64,000 nucleotides of DNA from Actinoallomurus iriomotensis (lineage in GTDB: Bacteria; Actinomycetota; Actinomycetes; Streptosporangiales; Streptosporangiaceae): positions 682,001-746,000 of the forward strand of contig NZ_BSTJ01000004.1 of the NCBI RefSeq assembly GCF_030269445.1, in the 5' to 3' direction. The notes beneath the pieces are model-generated. The model was not told the origin of the DNA. It worked only from the letters and a program-made list of their open reading frames with translations, and did not search any database. Positions 27,532 through 35,426 of this stretch are shown here, in pieces (within the stretch, counting starts at the first letter, position 1; each line of letters opens with the position of its first letter). A program made the translations under genes and the position numbers.

Positions 27532-28233
27532 TCACTCCTCCTCCGCGTACTCGGCGGCGGTGAGGTACTCCACGCCCTGCTCCCGCAGCAGCGACCGGAG
27601 GTCGTAGCGGTCCAGGCCGAGCCGCCCGCCGGCCAGCGCCTCGCGGGTCGCCTCCTCCTTCTCGATCCGTGCCCGCGCCTTCCGTACGCCCTCGGCGGCG
27701 TCGGCGCGCGGGACGCACAGGACGCCGTCGTCGTCGGCGACGATGACGTCGCCCGGCCGGACGAGTCCGCCGCCCACGACGACCGGCACGTTCACCGCGC
27801 CGGCGGTCGCCTTCACCGTGCCCTGGGCGCTCACCGCGGCGGACCAGACGGGGAAGCCCATGGCGTTCAGCTCGGCGACGTCGCGGACGCCCGCCTCGAT
27901 GACCAGTCCCCGCACGCCGCGGGAGCGCAGCGACGTGGCGAGCAGCTCACCGAACATCCCGTCGGTGCACGGCGACGTGGTCGTGACGACGAGGAGATCG
28001 CCGGCCGTGCACTGCTCGACCGCCGCGTGGATCATCAGGTTGTCGCCGGGGGCGCACAGTGCGGTCACCGCGTTTCCGGCGATCCGGGTGCCGCGCTGGA
28101 TCGGGCGCAGGCCCGTGCCCAGGTACCCGATCCGGCCCAGGGCCTCGTGCACGGTCGCGACCCCGTACCCGGCGAGGTCGTCGACCAGGGCCAGGTCGGT
28201 GCGCGCGATGTCGGTGACGACCACCTTCCTCAT
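27532..28233 (-). CDS. ligK: 4-carboxy-4-hydroxy-2-oxoadipate aldolase/oxaloacetate decarboxylase
   Basis: The 233-residue RraA-fold class II aldolase matches the LigK/GalC family from end to end: YGVATVHEALGRIGYLGTGLRPIQ, GDNLMIHAAVEQCTAGDLLVVTTTSPCTDGMFGELLATSLRSRGVRGLVI, AGVRDVAELNAMGFPVWS. It cleaves 4-carboxy-4-hydroxy-2-oxoadipate to pyruvate and oxaloacetate, the last step of the protocatechuate 4,5- and gallate meta-cleavage pathways, using a divalent metal (Mg2+). The C-terminal segment to LREQGVEYL is complete. It overlaps the upstream galB stop by 4 bases, so the two are coupled. Confidence 0.9.
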   Translation of the reverse strand: MRKVVVTDIARTDLALVDDLAGYGVATVHEALGRIGYLGTGLRPIQRGTRIAGNAVTALCAPGDNLMIHAAVEQCTAGDLLVVTTTSPCTDGMFGELLATSLRSRGVRGLVIEAGVRDVAELNAMGFPVWSAAVSAQGTVKATAGAVNVPVVVGGGLVRPGDVIVADDDGVLCVPRADAAEGVRKARARIEKEEATREALAGGRLGLDRYDLRSLLREQGVEYLTAAEYAEEE

Positions 28234-28964
28234 GAAAGCTCCCCCGTGACCTGCGGGTACAGGCGCATGTACGCCTCGGCGCGCGTGTCGTGGGGCAGAC
28301 CGAGGTTCGGCCCGGCGTTGCGCTTGAGCTGGACGCCGCGCCGCTTGGCCAGGTCGGTGTAGTAGTCCCACATGTGCTGCTGGGCCGGCAGGCACTCCAT
28401 CGCCCGGCGCTTGCGCTCGAACACGCTCGTGATGTCGAGCAGGACCTGCGGCTTGAAGTCGCACATCTCCGGCTGGTGCGGCTCGAAGAAGAACACGGGT
28501 GGCGCGCCGAGCGGCTCGCCGGGCGCGGGGTAGCCGATCGCCTGCGCCAGCACCCGCGCCTCCAGGGCCATGCGGGCCGCGGCGGGATGGTCGCCGTTGT
28601 ACGGGTCGGTCAGCGGGTGGGTGAGCACGACCGTCGGGTCGACCTCGCGGTAGACCCGCACGATGCGGTCGACCAGCTCGTCGGTCTGGCGCAGCGGGTA
28701 GTCGCCGGCGTCGAGGAACTCGATCTCGGCGCCGAGGGCCGCGGCGGCGTTCTCGGCCTCCTCTCGCCGCTGCGCCTTGATCTGCTCCAGCGACTTGCCC
28801 TCGCGCCAGGCGCGGGCCGACTCCCCCCGCTCGCCGTACGTCAGGCAGAGCACCTTGGCGCGCTGCCCGCGTTCGGCGGCGAGCGCGATGGCGCCCGCGG
28901 CGCGCCACACGAAGTCGCCCGCGTGGGCGCTCACCACCAGCAGGGCGCCTTCCGGCTCGGTCAT
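28230..28964 (-). CDS. galB: 4-oxalomesaconate hydratase, PIG-L type
   Basis: The 244-residue PIG-L-fold zinc enzyme matches GalB: LLVVSAHAGDFVWRAAGAIALAAERG with the His-Ala-x-Asp zinc site. Next comes LCLTYGERGESARAWREG, and VVLTHPLTDPYNGDHPAA adds the second zinc histidine. FEPHQPEMCDFKPQVLLDITSVFERKRRAMECLPAQQHMW is diagnostic. GalB hydrates 4-oxalomesaconate to 4-carboxy-4-hydroxy-2-oxoadipate, the substrate of the next gene product. The start has GGAGG upstream. It follows the transporter by 27 bases in the same operon. Confidence 0.9.
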   Translation of the reverse strand: MTEPEGALLVVSAHAGDFVWRAAGAIALAAERGQRAKVLCLTYGERGESARAWREGKSLEQIKAQRREEAENAAAALGAEIEFLDAGDYPLRQTDELVDRIVRVYREVDPTVVLTHPLTDPYNGDHPAAARMALEARVLAQAIGYPAPGEPLGAPPVFFFEPHQPEMCDFKPQVLLDITSVFERKRRAMECLPAQQHMWDYYTDLAKRRGVQLKRNAGPNLGLPHDTRAEAYMRLYPQVTGELS

Positions 28965-28991
28965 GAATCCTCCTTCATCTCGGTGTGCATC

Positions 28992-30353
28992 TCAGACGGC
29001 GCTCGGCGCGGCCGCCGGCTCGGCGTTCGCGTCGAAGTCGACGTCCCGGGTCTCGGGCCCGATCAACGCGCCCGTCAGGATCAGCGCCCCGCCCAGGACG
29101 AGCAGCACGACGGGCGTGTATGCGTAGGGAACGAGGTGCTTCAGCCAGTCCTGGTAGTAGGCGTAACCGGCCGTCACCAGCAGCGGAAGGCTGTAGCCCA
29201 TGCCGAAGCCGCTGCCACGGACCGCGGCCGGGAACCGTTCGCAGATGTAGGACGGCGTCACCGCGAACATGCTGGCCCCGCTGAGCCGGATCAGCAGGGT
29301 CAGGCCGAACACCAGCGGCAGGCCGGACCACGGGCCCGCGGCCAGGAACGCGAACGCTGCGGCGCAGACGACGCCGACGCTCACCCCGCAGGCGATGAAG
29401 AACGTGCGGCGCCCGATCCGGTCCGTCAGCGCGCCGATCAGTGGGAAGCAGAGGGTGTGGACGAACTGGGCCAGCACCAGCGTGCCGGTGACCTGCGTCG
29501 GGGTCAGCGTCGTCTGGGAGCCGAGCAGCGCGGGGAGCAGCCCGGAGGCCATGTTGGAGGCGAACCAGACGCCGGCCATGAGGACGAACACCTGCCAGAA
29601 GCTGCGCCGCGCCGAGCCGAACAGCACGGTCTTGACCGGGTTCTCGCGCTTCTTGTCGCGGGCGGAGGCGAGCCAGACCGCCGACTCGCGCACCGTACGC
29701 GAGTAGTAGAAGAGGAAGACCACGCCGAGGAGGGCACCGGCGACGAAGGGGATCCGCCAGCCCCACACGGCGTAGGCCGAGTGGGGGCCGCCCGCCGGGG
29801 CGAGGTGCAGCATCAGGAAGCTGAGCAGCGAGATCGCGCAGTACGACAGCGGGAACCCGATGCTGACCAGGCTTCCGTACAGACCGCGGCGGCCTCGCGG
29901 GGCGATCTCCATGGCGAGAGGGATGGCGCCGGTGTACTCGCCGCCGAGGAAGACGCCGTCGACGAAGCGCAGCAGGATCATCGCGGCGACGGCCCACAGG
30001 CCGATCTGCGCGTGGCCGGGCAGGGCGGCGATGATCCCGGTGGTGACGGCGCAGCCCGCCACCGACAGCAGCGTCACCCGGCGGCGGCCGACGCGGTCGG
30101 CGAGCCGGCCGAAGATGAGCGAGCCGAGCGGGCGGCCGATCAGCGTGGAGACGAAGACGCCGGCGGTGATGATCGCCTTGGTCCCGGAGGGAACCGAGGC
30201 CGGCACGAAGTAGGACAGGGCGGGCGCGAGCGCGATGGTCGGCAGGTAGACGTCGAACATGTCGACGAAGAAGCCGAACGCTCCGCCGATCACGGCGGCT
30301 CTTCGCTGGGCGGCGTCGGGGGCGGGGGCGGGGGCGGGCGGGGTCGAGGTCAT
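28992..30353 (-). CDS. MHS-family MFS transporter, likely aromatic/organic acid uptake
   Basis: The 453-residue polytopic protein has about 12 membrane segments. The MFS motif GRPLGSLIFGRLADRVGRRRV follows segment 2, and RFVDGVFLGGEYTGAIPLAMEIAP is typical of the metabolite:H+ symporter (sugar-porter-like) family. A second signature is GALTDRIGRRTF. Because galB and the aldolase gene follow it in the operon, the substrate is probably an aromatic acid or a pathway intermediate (inference). The ATG at 30353 is the most upstream credible start. Its promoter region faces the DUF6282 gene and contains two TTGT-N2-ACAA-like sites. Confidence 0.86.
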   Translation of the reverse strand: MTSTPPAPAPAPDAAQRRAAVIGGAFGFFVDMFDVYLPTIALAPALSYFVPASVPSGTKAIITAGVFVSTLIGRPLGSLIFGRLADRVGRRRVTLLSVAGCAVTTGIIAALPGHAQIGLWAVAAMILLRFVDGVFLGGEYTGAIPLAMEIAPRGRRGLYGSLVSIGFPLSYCAISLLSFLMLHLAPAGGPHSAYAVWGWRIPFVAGALLGVVFLFYYSRTVRESAVWLASARDKKRENPVKTVLFGSARRSFWQVFVLMAGVWFASNMASGLLPALLGSQTTLTPTQVTGTLVLAQFVHTLCFPLIGALTDRIGRRTFFIACGVSVGVVCAAAFAFLAAGPWSGLPLVFGLTLLIRLSGASMFAVTPSYICERFPAAVRGSGFGMGYSLPLLVTAGYAYYQDWLKHLVPYAYTPVVLLVLGGALILTGALIGPETRDVDFDANAEPAAAPSAV

Positions 30354-30403
30354 GAAGCACCAAGTCCGGAGCCCGTGCCGAGCAGGCGAGCAAGCGAGCT
30401 CCA

Positions 30404-30415
30404 ATTGTTGACAAT
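30404..30415. promoter_or_regulatory. GntR-type operator candidate 1
   Basis: ATTGTTGACAAT is an inverted repeat (ATTGT-TG-ACAAT). It fits the TnGT-N3-ACnA consensus of FadR-subfamily GntR regulators. It lies 51 bases upstream of the MHS transporter start. Confidence 0.5.
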
Positions 30416-30567
30416 CGTGTGGCCAATCGTGGGACGACGGACCGCGACTGTCAAGGGTCCACCGCAGACCTTCCTTCCCTTCAGCCTGATCTAGCTGCAC
30501 GTTCTCGCACTGTACGGGCGCGGCCCTCACGGTACCGGCATTGCAGGTCCGGCCCCAGTGAGGCTAG

Positions 30568-30579
30568 ATTGTCAACATT
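30568..30579. promoter_or_regulatory. GntR-type operator candidate 2
   Basis: ATTGTCAACATT is the reverse complement of the 30404 site with one mismatch. It lies 25 bases before the DUF6282 start, in front of the operon that encodes its likely regulator (32312). Confidence 0.5.
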
Positions 30580-30603
30580 ATTGCCGTACATCCGGAGACG
30601 AAC

Positions 30604-31530
30604 ATGACCAACGCCTCGCCCCCGTCCTCGCGGGCGCGCGCCCTCGTCGAAGGCGCGTACGACACGCACATCCACGTCGCCCCGGACGTGATGGAGCGCC
30701 GGATCGACGACGTCGACCTCGCACGGCGGTTCGCCGACGTGGGGATGGCGGGCTTCGTGCTCAAGTCCCACTACGTGCCCACCGCGGAGCGGGCCCAGGT
30801 CGTCCGCAAGGTGGTGCCCGGCGTCCGCGTCCTGGGCGCCATCACGCTGAACGGCTCGGTGGGCGGCCTCAACCCGTCGGCGGTGGAGATCGCCGGCCGC
30901 CTGGACACACGCGTCGTGTGGATGCCGACCGTGGACAGCCGCAACCAGCGGGACAGCCGGGCGAAGGACCCGGCGGGCGCCAAGCCGCCGATGTGGGCCG
31001 CTCTGCAGGACGACCTGAGGTCCGCCGGCATCGAGCCGCCCGCCGTCGACGTGGTCGACGCCGAAGGCGCGGTCACCGGGGCGGTACGCGACGTCCTGAC
31101 CGTCATCGCCAAGCACGGCATGACCCTCGCCACCGGGCACCTCAACGCGGCGGAGATCGTCGCCGTCGCCGACGCCGCCTTCGACGCGGGCGTACGCTGT
31201 GTCGTCGTGACGCACCCGGAGTTCACCTCGCAGCGTCTCCCCGTGGACGTGCAACGCCGCCTCGCCGAACGCGGCGCCCTCCTCGAACGCTGCTTCACCA
31301 CCGCGCACACCGGCAAGGTCACCTGGCGGCGGCTGCTCGACAACATCCGGGCCGTCGGGCCGGAGCACTCGGTGCTCTCCAGCGACCTGGGGCAGCCGTT
31401 CAACCCGCCGGTCGAGGACGGCCTGGCGATCATGGCCGACACGCTGCTGGAGGACGGGTTCTCCGAGGAGGAGATCCAGACCATGGCGGTCGCCAACAGC
31501 CGCCGGGTCGCGGGCGAGGACACCCGATGA
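30604..31530 (+). CDS. DUF6282 amidohydrolase-like protein
   Basis: The 308-residue protein begins ALVEGAYDTHIHVAPDVMERR, a HxH metal motif of the amidohydrolase/PHP type. TLATGHLNAAEIVAVAD and VVTHPEFTSQ follow with more metal-binding His, and HSVLSSDLGQPFNPP supplies the acidic residue. A TIM-barrel hydrolase is expected. The family has no established reaction that I know of. In this operon, beside galB and ligK genes, a lactone hydrolase step such as 2-pyrone-4,6-dicarboxylate opening would fit. That is an inference from location and fold only. Confidence 0.78.
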   Translation: MTNASPPSSRARALVEGAYDTHIHVAPDVMERRIDDVDLARRFADVGMAGFVLKSHYVPTAERAQVVRKVVPGVRVLGAITLNGSVGGLNPSAVEIAGRLDTRVVWMPTVDSRNQRDSRAKDPAGAKPPMWAALQDDLRSAGIEPPAVDVVDAEGAVTGAVRDVLTVIAKHGMTLATGHLNAAEIVAVADAAFDAGVRCVVVTHPEFTSQRLPVDVQRRLAERGALLERCFTTAHTGKVTWRRLLDNIRAVGPEHSVLSSDLGQPFNPPVEDGLAIMADTLLEDGFSEEEIQTMAVANSRRVAGEDTR

Positions 31531-32315
31531 CGGCCGCGGGATGCGTCGCCGTGCTGGGGCTCGGCGAGGCCGGCGGCGCGATCGCCCGGGACCTGGCCGC
31601 CGCGGGCGTCCGCGTGCGCGCCTACGACCCGCTGCCGCTGCCCGCGGACGGCCTGATCTCCTGTACGGACGAGGCCGACGCGGCACGCGGCGCCGACCTG
31701 ATCCTCAGCGTGAACAGCGCGAAGGCCGCCGAGGACGCGCTGCGGGCGGGCCTGGCCGGGGTGGGCGAGGGCGCCGTGTGGGCGGACCTCAACACCGCCG
31801 CGCCCGCGCTCAAGCGCCGGCTCGGCGAGGTGGCCGCCGAGGCCGGGGTCGCGTTCGCCGACGTGTCGCTCATGGCGCCCGTGCCGGGCAAGGGACTGTT
31901 CACGCCCATGCTGGTGTCCGGCCCGGCCGCGCGCGCGTACGCCGAGCTGCTGGGCCCGGTCGGCGCTCGCGTCACCACGCTCGACGGTCCCGCCGGCGAG
32001 GCGGCCACCCGGAAACTGCTGCGCAGCGTGTTCTTCAAGGGCATGGCCGCGGCCGTGGTCGAGGCGCTGCACGCCGCCCGCGAGGCCGGGCTGGACGACT
32101 GGCTGCGGCGGCACATCGCCGAGGAGCTCGCCTCCGCCGACGAGAAGTTCGCCGAACGGCTGGAGACGGGCAGCCACCGGCACGCGGTACGCCGGGCCGA
32201 GGAGATGCGCGCCGCGTCGCAGCTGCTCGGCGAGCTGGACGTGCCGGCGCGGATCAGCGACGCGAGCCGCGCCTGGCTCGACCAGCTCGCCGGAGAGCCG
32301 GCGCCGGACCGGTGA
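31527..32315 (+). CDS. 6-phosphogluconate dehydrogenase-like oxidoreductase
   Basis: The 262-residue protein has an N-terminal NAD(P)-binding Rossmann fold (CVAVLGLGEAGGAIARDLAAAGVRVRAYDPLP) and the 6PGDH_NAD_2-type catalytic segment (FADVSLMAPVPGKGLFTPMLVSGP). A DUF1932-like helical C-terminus (LRSVFFKGMAAAVVEALHAAREAG, then DDWLRRHIAEEL) follows. Such proteins oxidise beta-hydroxy acids or similar. It overlaps both neighbours by 4 bases (ATGA upstream, GTGA downstream), so it is part of the same operon. The substrate is unknown; a 2-hydroxymuconate-type semialdehyde step is possible but unproven. Confidence 0.8.
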   Translation: MTAAGCVAVLGLGEAGGAIARDLAAAGVRVRAYDPLPLPADGLISCTDEADAARGADLILSVNSAKAAEDALRAGLAGVGEGAVWADLNTAAPALKRRLGEVAAEAGVAFADVSLMAPVPGKGLFTPMLVSGPAARAYAELLGPVGARVTTLDGPAGEAATRKLLRSVFFKGMAAAVVEALHAAREAGLDDWLRRHIAEELASADEKFAERLETGSHRHAVRRAEEMRAASQLLGELDVPARISDASRAWLDQLAGEPAPDR

Positions 32316-32995
32316 CCACGACACCGCGCGTGCCCGCCGAGGGGCGCCCGGCTCCCCTGACGGGCGGCGCCGGGAGCGACGGCGTGCTCGGGGCGATCCG
32401 CGAAGCGATCCTCACCGGCGAGTTCGGGCCGGGCCAGCGCCTCGTCGAGGCGGACCTGTCCGCGCGGTTCGGCGCGAGCCGCGGAAGCGTGCGCGCGGCG
32501 CTGTTCGAGCTGGCCAACGAGGGCGTCGTCGAGCGCGTCCAGAACCGCGGCGCGCGCGTCCGCGCGGTCACGCTGGAGGAGGCCATCGAGATCTCCGAGG
32601 TCCGCATGGTGGTCGAGGGGCTGTGCGCGGCCAAGGCCGCCGAGCGCATCACCGACGAGCAGGCCACCGAGCTGCGCGCGCTCGGCTCGGCGATGCGCGC
32701 GGCCGTGTCGGCGGGCGACGTCATGCGCTACTCCGAGCTCAACCAGCGGCTCCACGGGCGGATCCGGCAGATCAGCGGCCAGTCGACCGCCGCCGGGGTG
32801 CTGGAGCGGCTCCGCGCGCAGAACGTCCGCCACCAGTTCCGGCTCTCCCTCATCCCCGGACGGCCGCACGTCTCGCTGGCCGAGCACCTCGCCATCATCG
32901 ACGAGATCTGCGCCCGCGCCCCGGAGGCGGCCGAACGCGCCGCCCGCCGCCACCTGCTCAGCGTCATCGACGCCCTCGCCTCGGCCGTGCACTAG
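32312..32995 (+). CDS. GntR (FCD) regulator of the aromatic-acid locus
   Basis: The 227-residue protein has a winged helix (VLGAIREAILTGEFGPGQRLVEADLSARFGASRGSVRAALFELANEGVVERVQNRGARV) and an FCD effector domain (EISEVRMVVEGLCAAKAAERI). Probable metal- or ligand-binding His residues are in ELNQRLHGRIRQISG and HVSLAEHLAIID. GTGA overlap with the preceding gene places it in the operon it probably represses. It probably reads the ATTGTTGACAAT-like sites at 30404 and 30568. The effector is unknown but is likely an organic or aromatic acid. Confidence 0.85.
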   Translation: MTTTPRVPAEGRPAPLTGGAGSDGVLGAIREAILTGEFGPGQRLVEADLSARFGASRGSVRAALFELANEGVVERVQNRGARVRAVTLEEAIEISEVRMVVEGLCAAKAAERITDEQATELRALGSAMRAAVSAGDVMRYSELNQRLHGRIRQISGQSTAAGVLERLRAQNVRHQFRLSLIPGRPHVSLAEHLAIIDEICARAPEAAERAARRHLLSVIDALASAVH

Positions 32996-33005
32996 CGTCT
33001 TTCGC

Positions 33006-33851
33006 ATGCGGCTTCATGTGGGATGCGCGATGTGGACGCACACGTCGTGGCAGGGGCGGTTCGTGCCCGCCTCCTCACGGGAACGGCTGCGGTCGTACGC
33101 GAGCTGGTGCAACGCGGTGGAGGGCAACACGACCTTCTACGCGACGCCGGCGCGGGAGACCGTACGGACCTGGGCGGAGCAGACCGATCCCGGCTTCCGC
33201 TTCGTGGTCAAGCTGCCCAAGACGATCACGCACGAGCGCCGCCTCGGGGACGTCGAGCAGGAGCTGCGAGCCTTCCTGACCGCGATCGAGCCGCTCGGGC
33301 CGCGGATCCACGCCCTGTGGGTGCAGCTGCCCAAGTCGTTCGCGCCGGGTGACGCCGGTGTCCTGGCCGGCTTCCTGCGCCGCCTGCCGCGCACGTACCG
33401 CTCCGCGGTGGAGGTCCGCCACCCGGCGTTCTTCGAGGACGCACGCGCGGCCCGGCTCCTGGAGCGGGCGCTCGCCGGTCCCGGCGCCGAGTGGGTGCCG
33501 TTCGACACCGTCACGCTGTTCGAGAGCCCGCCGACCAGCGACGCCGAACGCGACGCGTGGCTGAAGAAGCCACGCGTGCCACGCAGGACGACGGCGCTCA
33601 CCGACCGCCCGATCGTCCGCTACCTCGGCCGCGACGCCACCGAGCGCACGGTCGAAGGCTGGCAGGAGTGGGTCGGCACGGTCGCCGGCTGGCTGCGCGA
33701 GGGCCGCTCCCCCACCGTGTTCGTGCACACCCCCGACAACGCCGACGCACCCGAACTCGCCCGCCGCTTCCACGACGAGGTACGCGCGCGCGTGCCGGAA
33801 CTCGAGCCGCTGCCCGAGCCCGCGCCGATCGAGCCGCTGAGCCTGTTCTGA
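33006..33851 (+). CDS. DUF72 (YecE-like) protein
   Basis: The 281-residue TIM-barrel-like protein contains the family N-terminus (LHVGCAMWTHTSWQGRFVP) and the VEGNTTFYATPARETVRTWAEQTDPGFRFVVKLPKTITHERRL motif. It also has LWVQLPKSFAPGD and RTYRSAVEVRHPAFFED. The function of DUF72 proteins is not established. It starts 10 bases after the GntR stop, so read-through transcription is possible, but a separate role is likely. Confidence 0.85.
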   Translation: MRLHVGCAMWTHTSWQGRFVPASSRERLRSYASWCNAVEGNTTFYATPARETVRTWAEQTDPGFRFVVKLPKTITHERRLGDVEQELRAFLTAIEPLGPRIHALWVQLPKSFAPGDAGVLAGFLRRLPRTYRSAVEVRHPAFFEDARAARLLERALAGPGAEWVPFDTVTLFESPPTSDAERDAWLKKPRVPRRTTALTDRPIVRYLGRDATERTVEGWQEWVGTVAGWLREGRSPTVFVHTPDNADAPELARRFHDEVRARVPELEPLPEPAPIEPLSLF

Positions 33852-33867
33852 CCGTACGGCCGGGTCA

Positions 33868-34083
33868 CTCGCTCATTGCCGGTGAGCCCCGGACCTCCCG
33901 TCCGCAGTGCTTCACGCAGTTCGTCCGCTCGCAGGTACGGGACGTAGTACGTCGAATGTTCCCGGAGCAGATCCTGGGCGAACGCCGTGTCCACCGGATG
34001 GCCGGGCCCCGCGACGACGGCCTTCCCGCGGAACATCGCGTCGAGGGCCGGCGCGGTCTTGACGCTCTCCGCGGGCACCGTTA
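33868..34083 (-). pseudogene. Gene remnant of unknown family before sialidase
   Basis: On the minus strand the frame reads AESVKTAPALDAMFRGKAVVAGPGHPVDTAFAQDLLREHSTYYVP, then ADELREALRTG. It looks like the C-terminal part of an enzyme but has no recognisable start, and the frame continues without a stop into the end of the DUF72 gene. It is cut near 34083 by sequence just before the sialidase palindrome. I cannot name the family. Confidence 0.3.
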
Positions 34084-34092
34084 GCTTTCCCG

Positions 34093-34114
34093 GGACATAG
34101 GACGTCCTATGTCC
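34093..34114. promoter_or_regulatory. 22-base perfect palindrome, sialidase operator
   Basis: Two 11-base arms (left GGACATAGGAC, right its exact complement) are centred on GGACGTCC. It starts 37 bases before the ATG at 34130. A 12-base relative, TGGGACGTCCCA, lies at 36271-36282 next to the GntR regulator. The site covers an alternative ATG at 34109, which argues for the later start. Confidence 0.65.
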
Positions 34115-34129
34115 AGATTGGGGAAACTG

Positions 34130-35329
34130 ATGCGTCTGCACAAACGCGGCGGCCCGGCGGCCGCCGCAGGAGTCACGGCCCTGCTCGCGGCCGTGACCGC
34201 CGGCGTGACACCGGCTCAGGCGGCACCGCGCGGATGCGAGGTGTCCGTTCCGTACACGGCCGGAACCGAGGGGTACAGCGCGTTCCGCATCCCGGCGGTC
34301 ATCACCACGAAGTCCGGTGACCTGCTGGCGTTCGCCGAGGGCCGGTCGGACGGGCTCGGCGACGCGGGGAACATCGACACGGTCGTGAAGCGCTCGGCCG
34401 ACGGGGGCTGCACCTGGCAACCGCTGCGGGTCGTGCAGGACAGCGGCCCCAACACCTCCGGCAACCCCGCGCCCGTCGTCACTGCGAGCGGCCGCATCGT
34501 GCTGCTGACCACGTACAACGCGGGCACCGCCACCGAGACGCAGATCCTGCGCGGCCAGGTGCCGGCCGAGGACGGCAGGCGCGTGTTCACGCAGTACAGC
34601 GACGACGACGGGGCCACCTGGACCGCGCCACGCGAGATCACCGCGTCCGCCAAGCTCCCGAACTGGCGCTGGTACGCCACCGGCCCCGGGCACGCGACGC
34701 TGCTCACCCACGGCCCGCACCGCGGCCGGCTCGTCGTCCCGGCGAACCACTCCATCGCGCCGCCGGCGGGCTCCACCGACCTCGGCTCGGAGGCGAAGTA
34801 CTACGGCGGGCACGACCTGTACAGCGACGACAACGGCCGGACCTGGCACATCGGGTACGTCGACGACAACACCGACGGCGAGGTGAACGTCAACGAGACC
34901 ACCGCCACCGAACTGCCGGACGGGCGCGTCTACTTCAACACGCGCGACCAGAACGGCACCGCGGCCGGGAACCGCGCCGACGCCTACAGCCTGGACGGCG
35001 GCCGTACGCTGCGCCGGCCGTTCCAGCCGCAGCCGGCCCTCGTCGGACCCGTCGTCGAGGGCAGCGTGCTGCAGGCGCGCGGTCCCAAGGCGCCGCTGCT
35101 CTTCTCCGGCCCGGCCGACCCGGCCAAGCGGGCGGTCATGACGCTGCGCGCGAGCCACGACGGCGGCGTCACATGGCAGTCCGCGCTCACGCTCTCGCAG
35201 CTGCCGGCGTCCTACTCCGACCTCGTCCAGGTCGACGCCCGTACCGTCGGCCTGCTGTACGAGACGGGCAACACGGGCGCCAACGAGACGATCACCTTCC
35301 GCCGCATCGATCTGCGCGACCTGTCCTGA
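34130..35329 (+). CDS. Secreted exo-alpha-sialidase (GH33)
   Basis: The 399-residue protein releases terminal sialic acid from glycans outside the cell. After an N-terminal signal peptide (about residues 1-33, AAAAGVTALLAAVTAGVTPAQA) comes a six-bladed sialidase propeller. The FRIPAVI motif holds the first catalytic Arg. Asp-boxes are visible as SADGGCTW, SDDDGATW, SDDNGRTW and SHDGGVTW. The catalytic Tyr/Glu region is LLYETGN. No C-terminal carbohydrate-binding module is present, unlike the tandem pair at 42870. The ATG at 34130 has GGGGAA upstream and clears the operator; an in-frame ATG at 34109 lies inside it. Confidence 0.9.
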   Translation: MRLHKRGGPAAAAGVTALLAAVTAGVTPAQAAPRGCEVSVPYTAGTEGYSAFRIPAVITTKSGDLLAFAEGRSDGLGDAGNIDTVVKRSADGGCTWQPLRVVQDSGPNTSGNPAPVVTASGRIVLLTTYNAGTATETQILRGQVPAEDGRRVFTQYSDDDGATWTAPREITASAKLPNWRWYATGPGHATLLTHGPHRGRLVVPANHSIAPPAGSTDLGSEAKYYGGHDLYSDDNGRTWHIGYVDDNTDGEVNVNETTATELPDGRVYFNTRDQNGTAAGNRADAYSLDGGRTLRRPFQPQPALVGPVVEGSVLQARGPKAPLLFSGPADPAKRAVMTLRASHDGGVTWQSALTLSQLPASYSDLVQVDARTVGLLYETGNTGANETITFRRIDLRDLS

Positions 35330-35337
35330 GCCGCCGC

Positions 35338-35364
35338 CCCGGGAACCCGTCACGGGTTCCCGGG
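35338..35364. terminator. Terminator hairpin 1, sialidase / GntR junction
   Basis: A perfect 13-base stem (CCCGGGAACCCGT and its complement) with a 1-base loop follows the sialidase stop by 8 bases. Confidence 0.6.
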
Positions 35365-35370
35365 AGAGCC

Positions 35371-35403
35371 GTCGGGCCCGGGGCGAGGCGCCCCGGGCCC
35401 GAC
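35371..35403. terminator. Terminator hairpin 2, GC-rich
   Basis: A perfect 15-base stem (GTCGGGCCCGGGGCG and complement) with an AGG loop follows the first hairpin by 6 bases. It serves the convergent sialidase and GntR genes. Confidence 0.6.
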
Positions 35404-35426
35404 TCGTGCCGGCGGACCTGGTGAGG

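Noticed and set aside
28290-30494. Long plus-strand frame opposite galB and the MHS transporter
   Set aside because: The translated product is charged and repetitive without motifs, while the minus strand carries two clear enzymes and a transporter.
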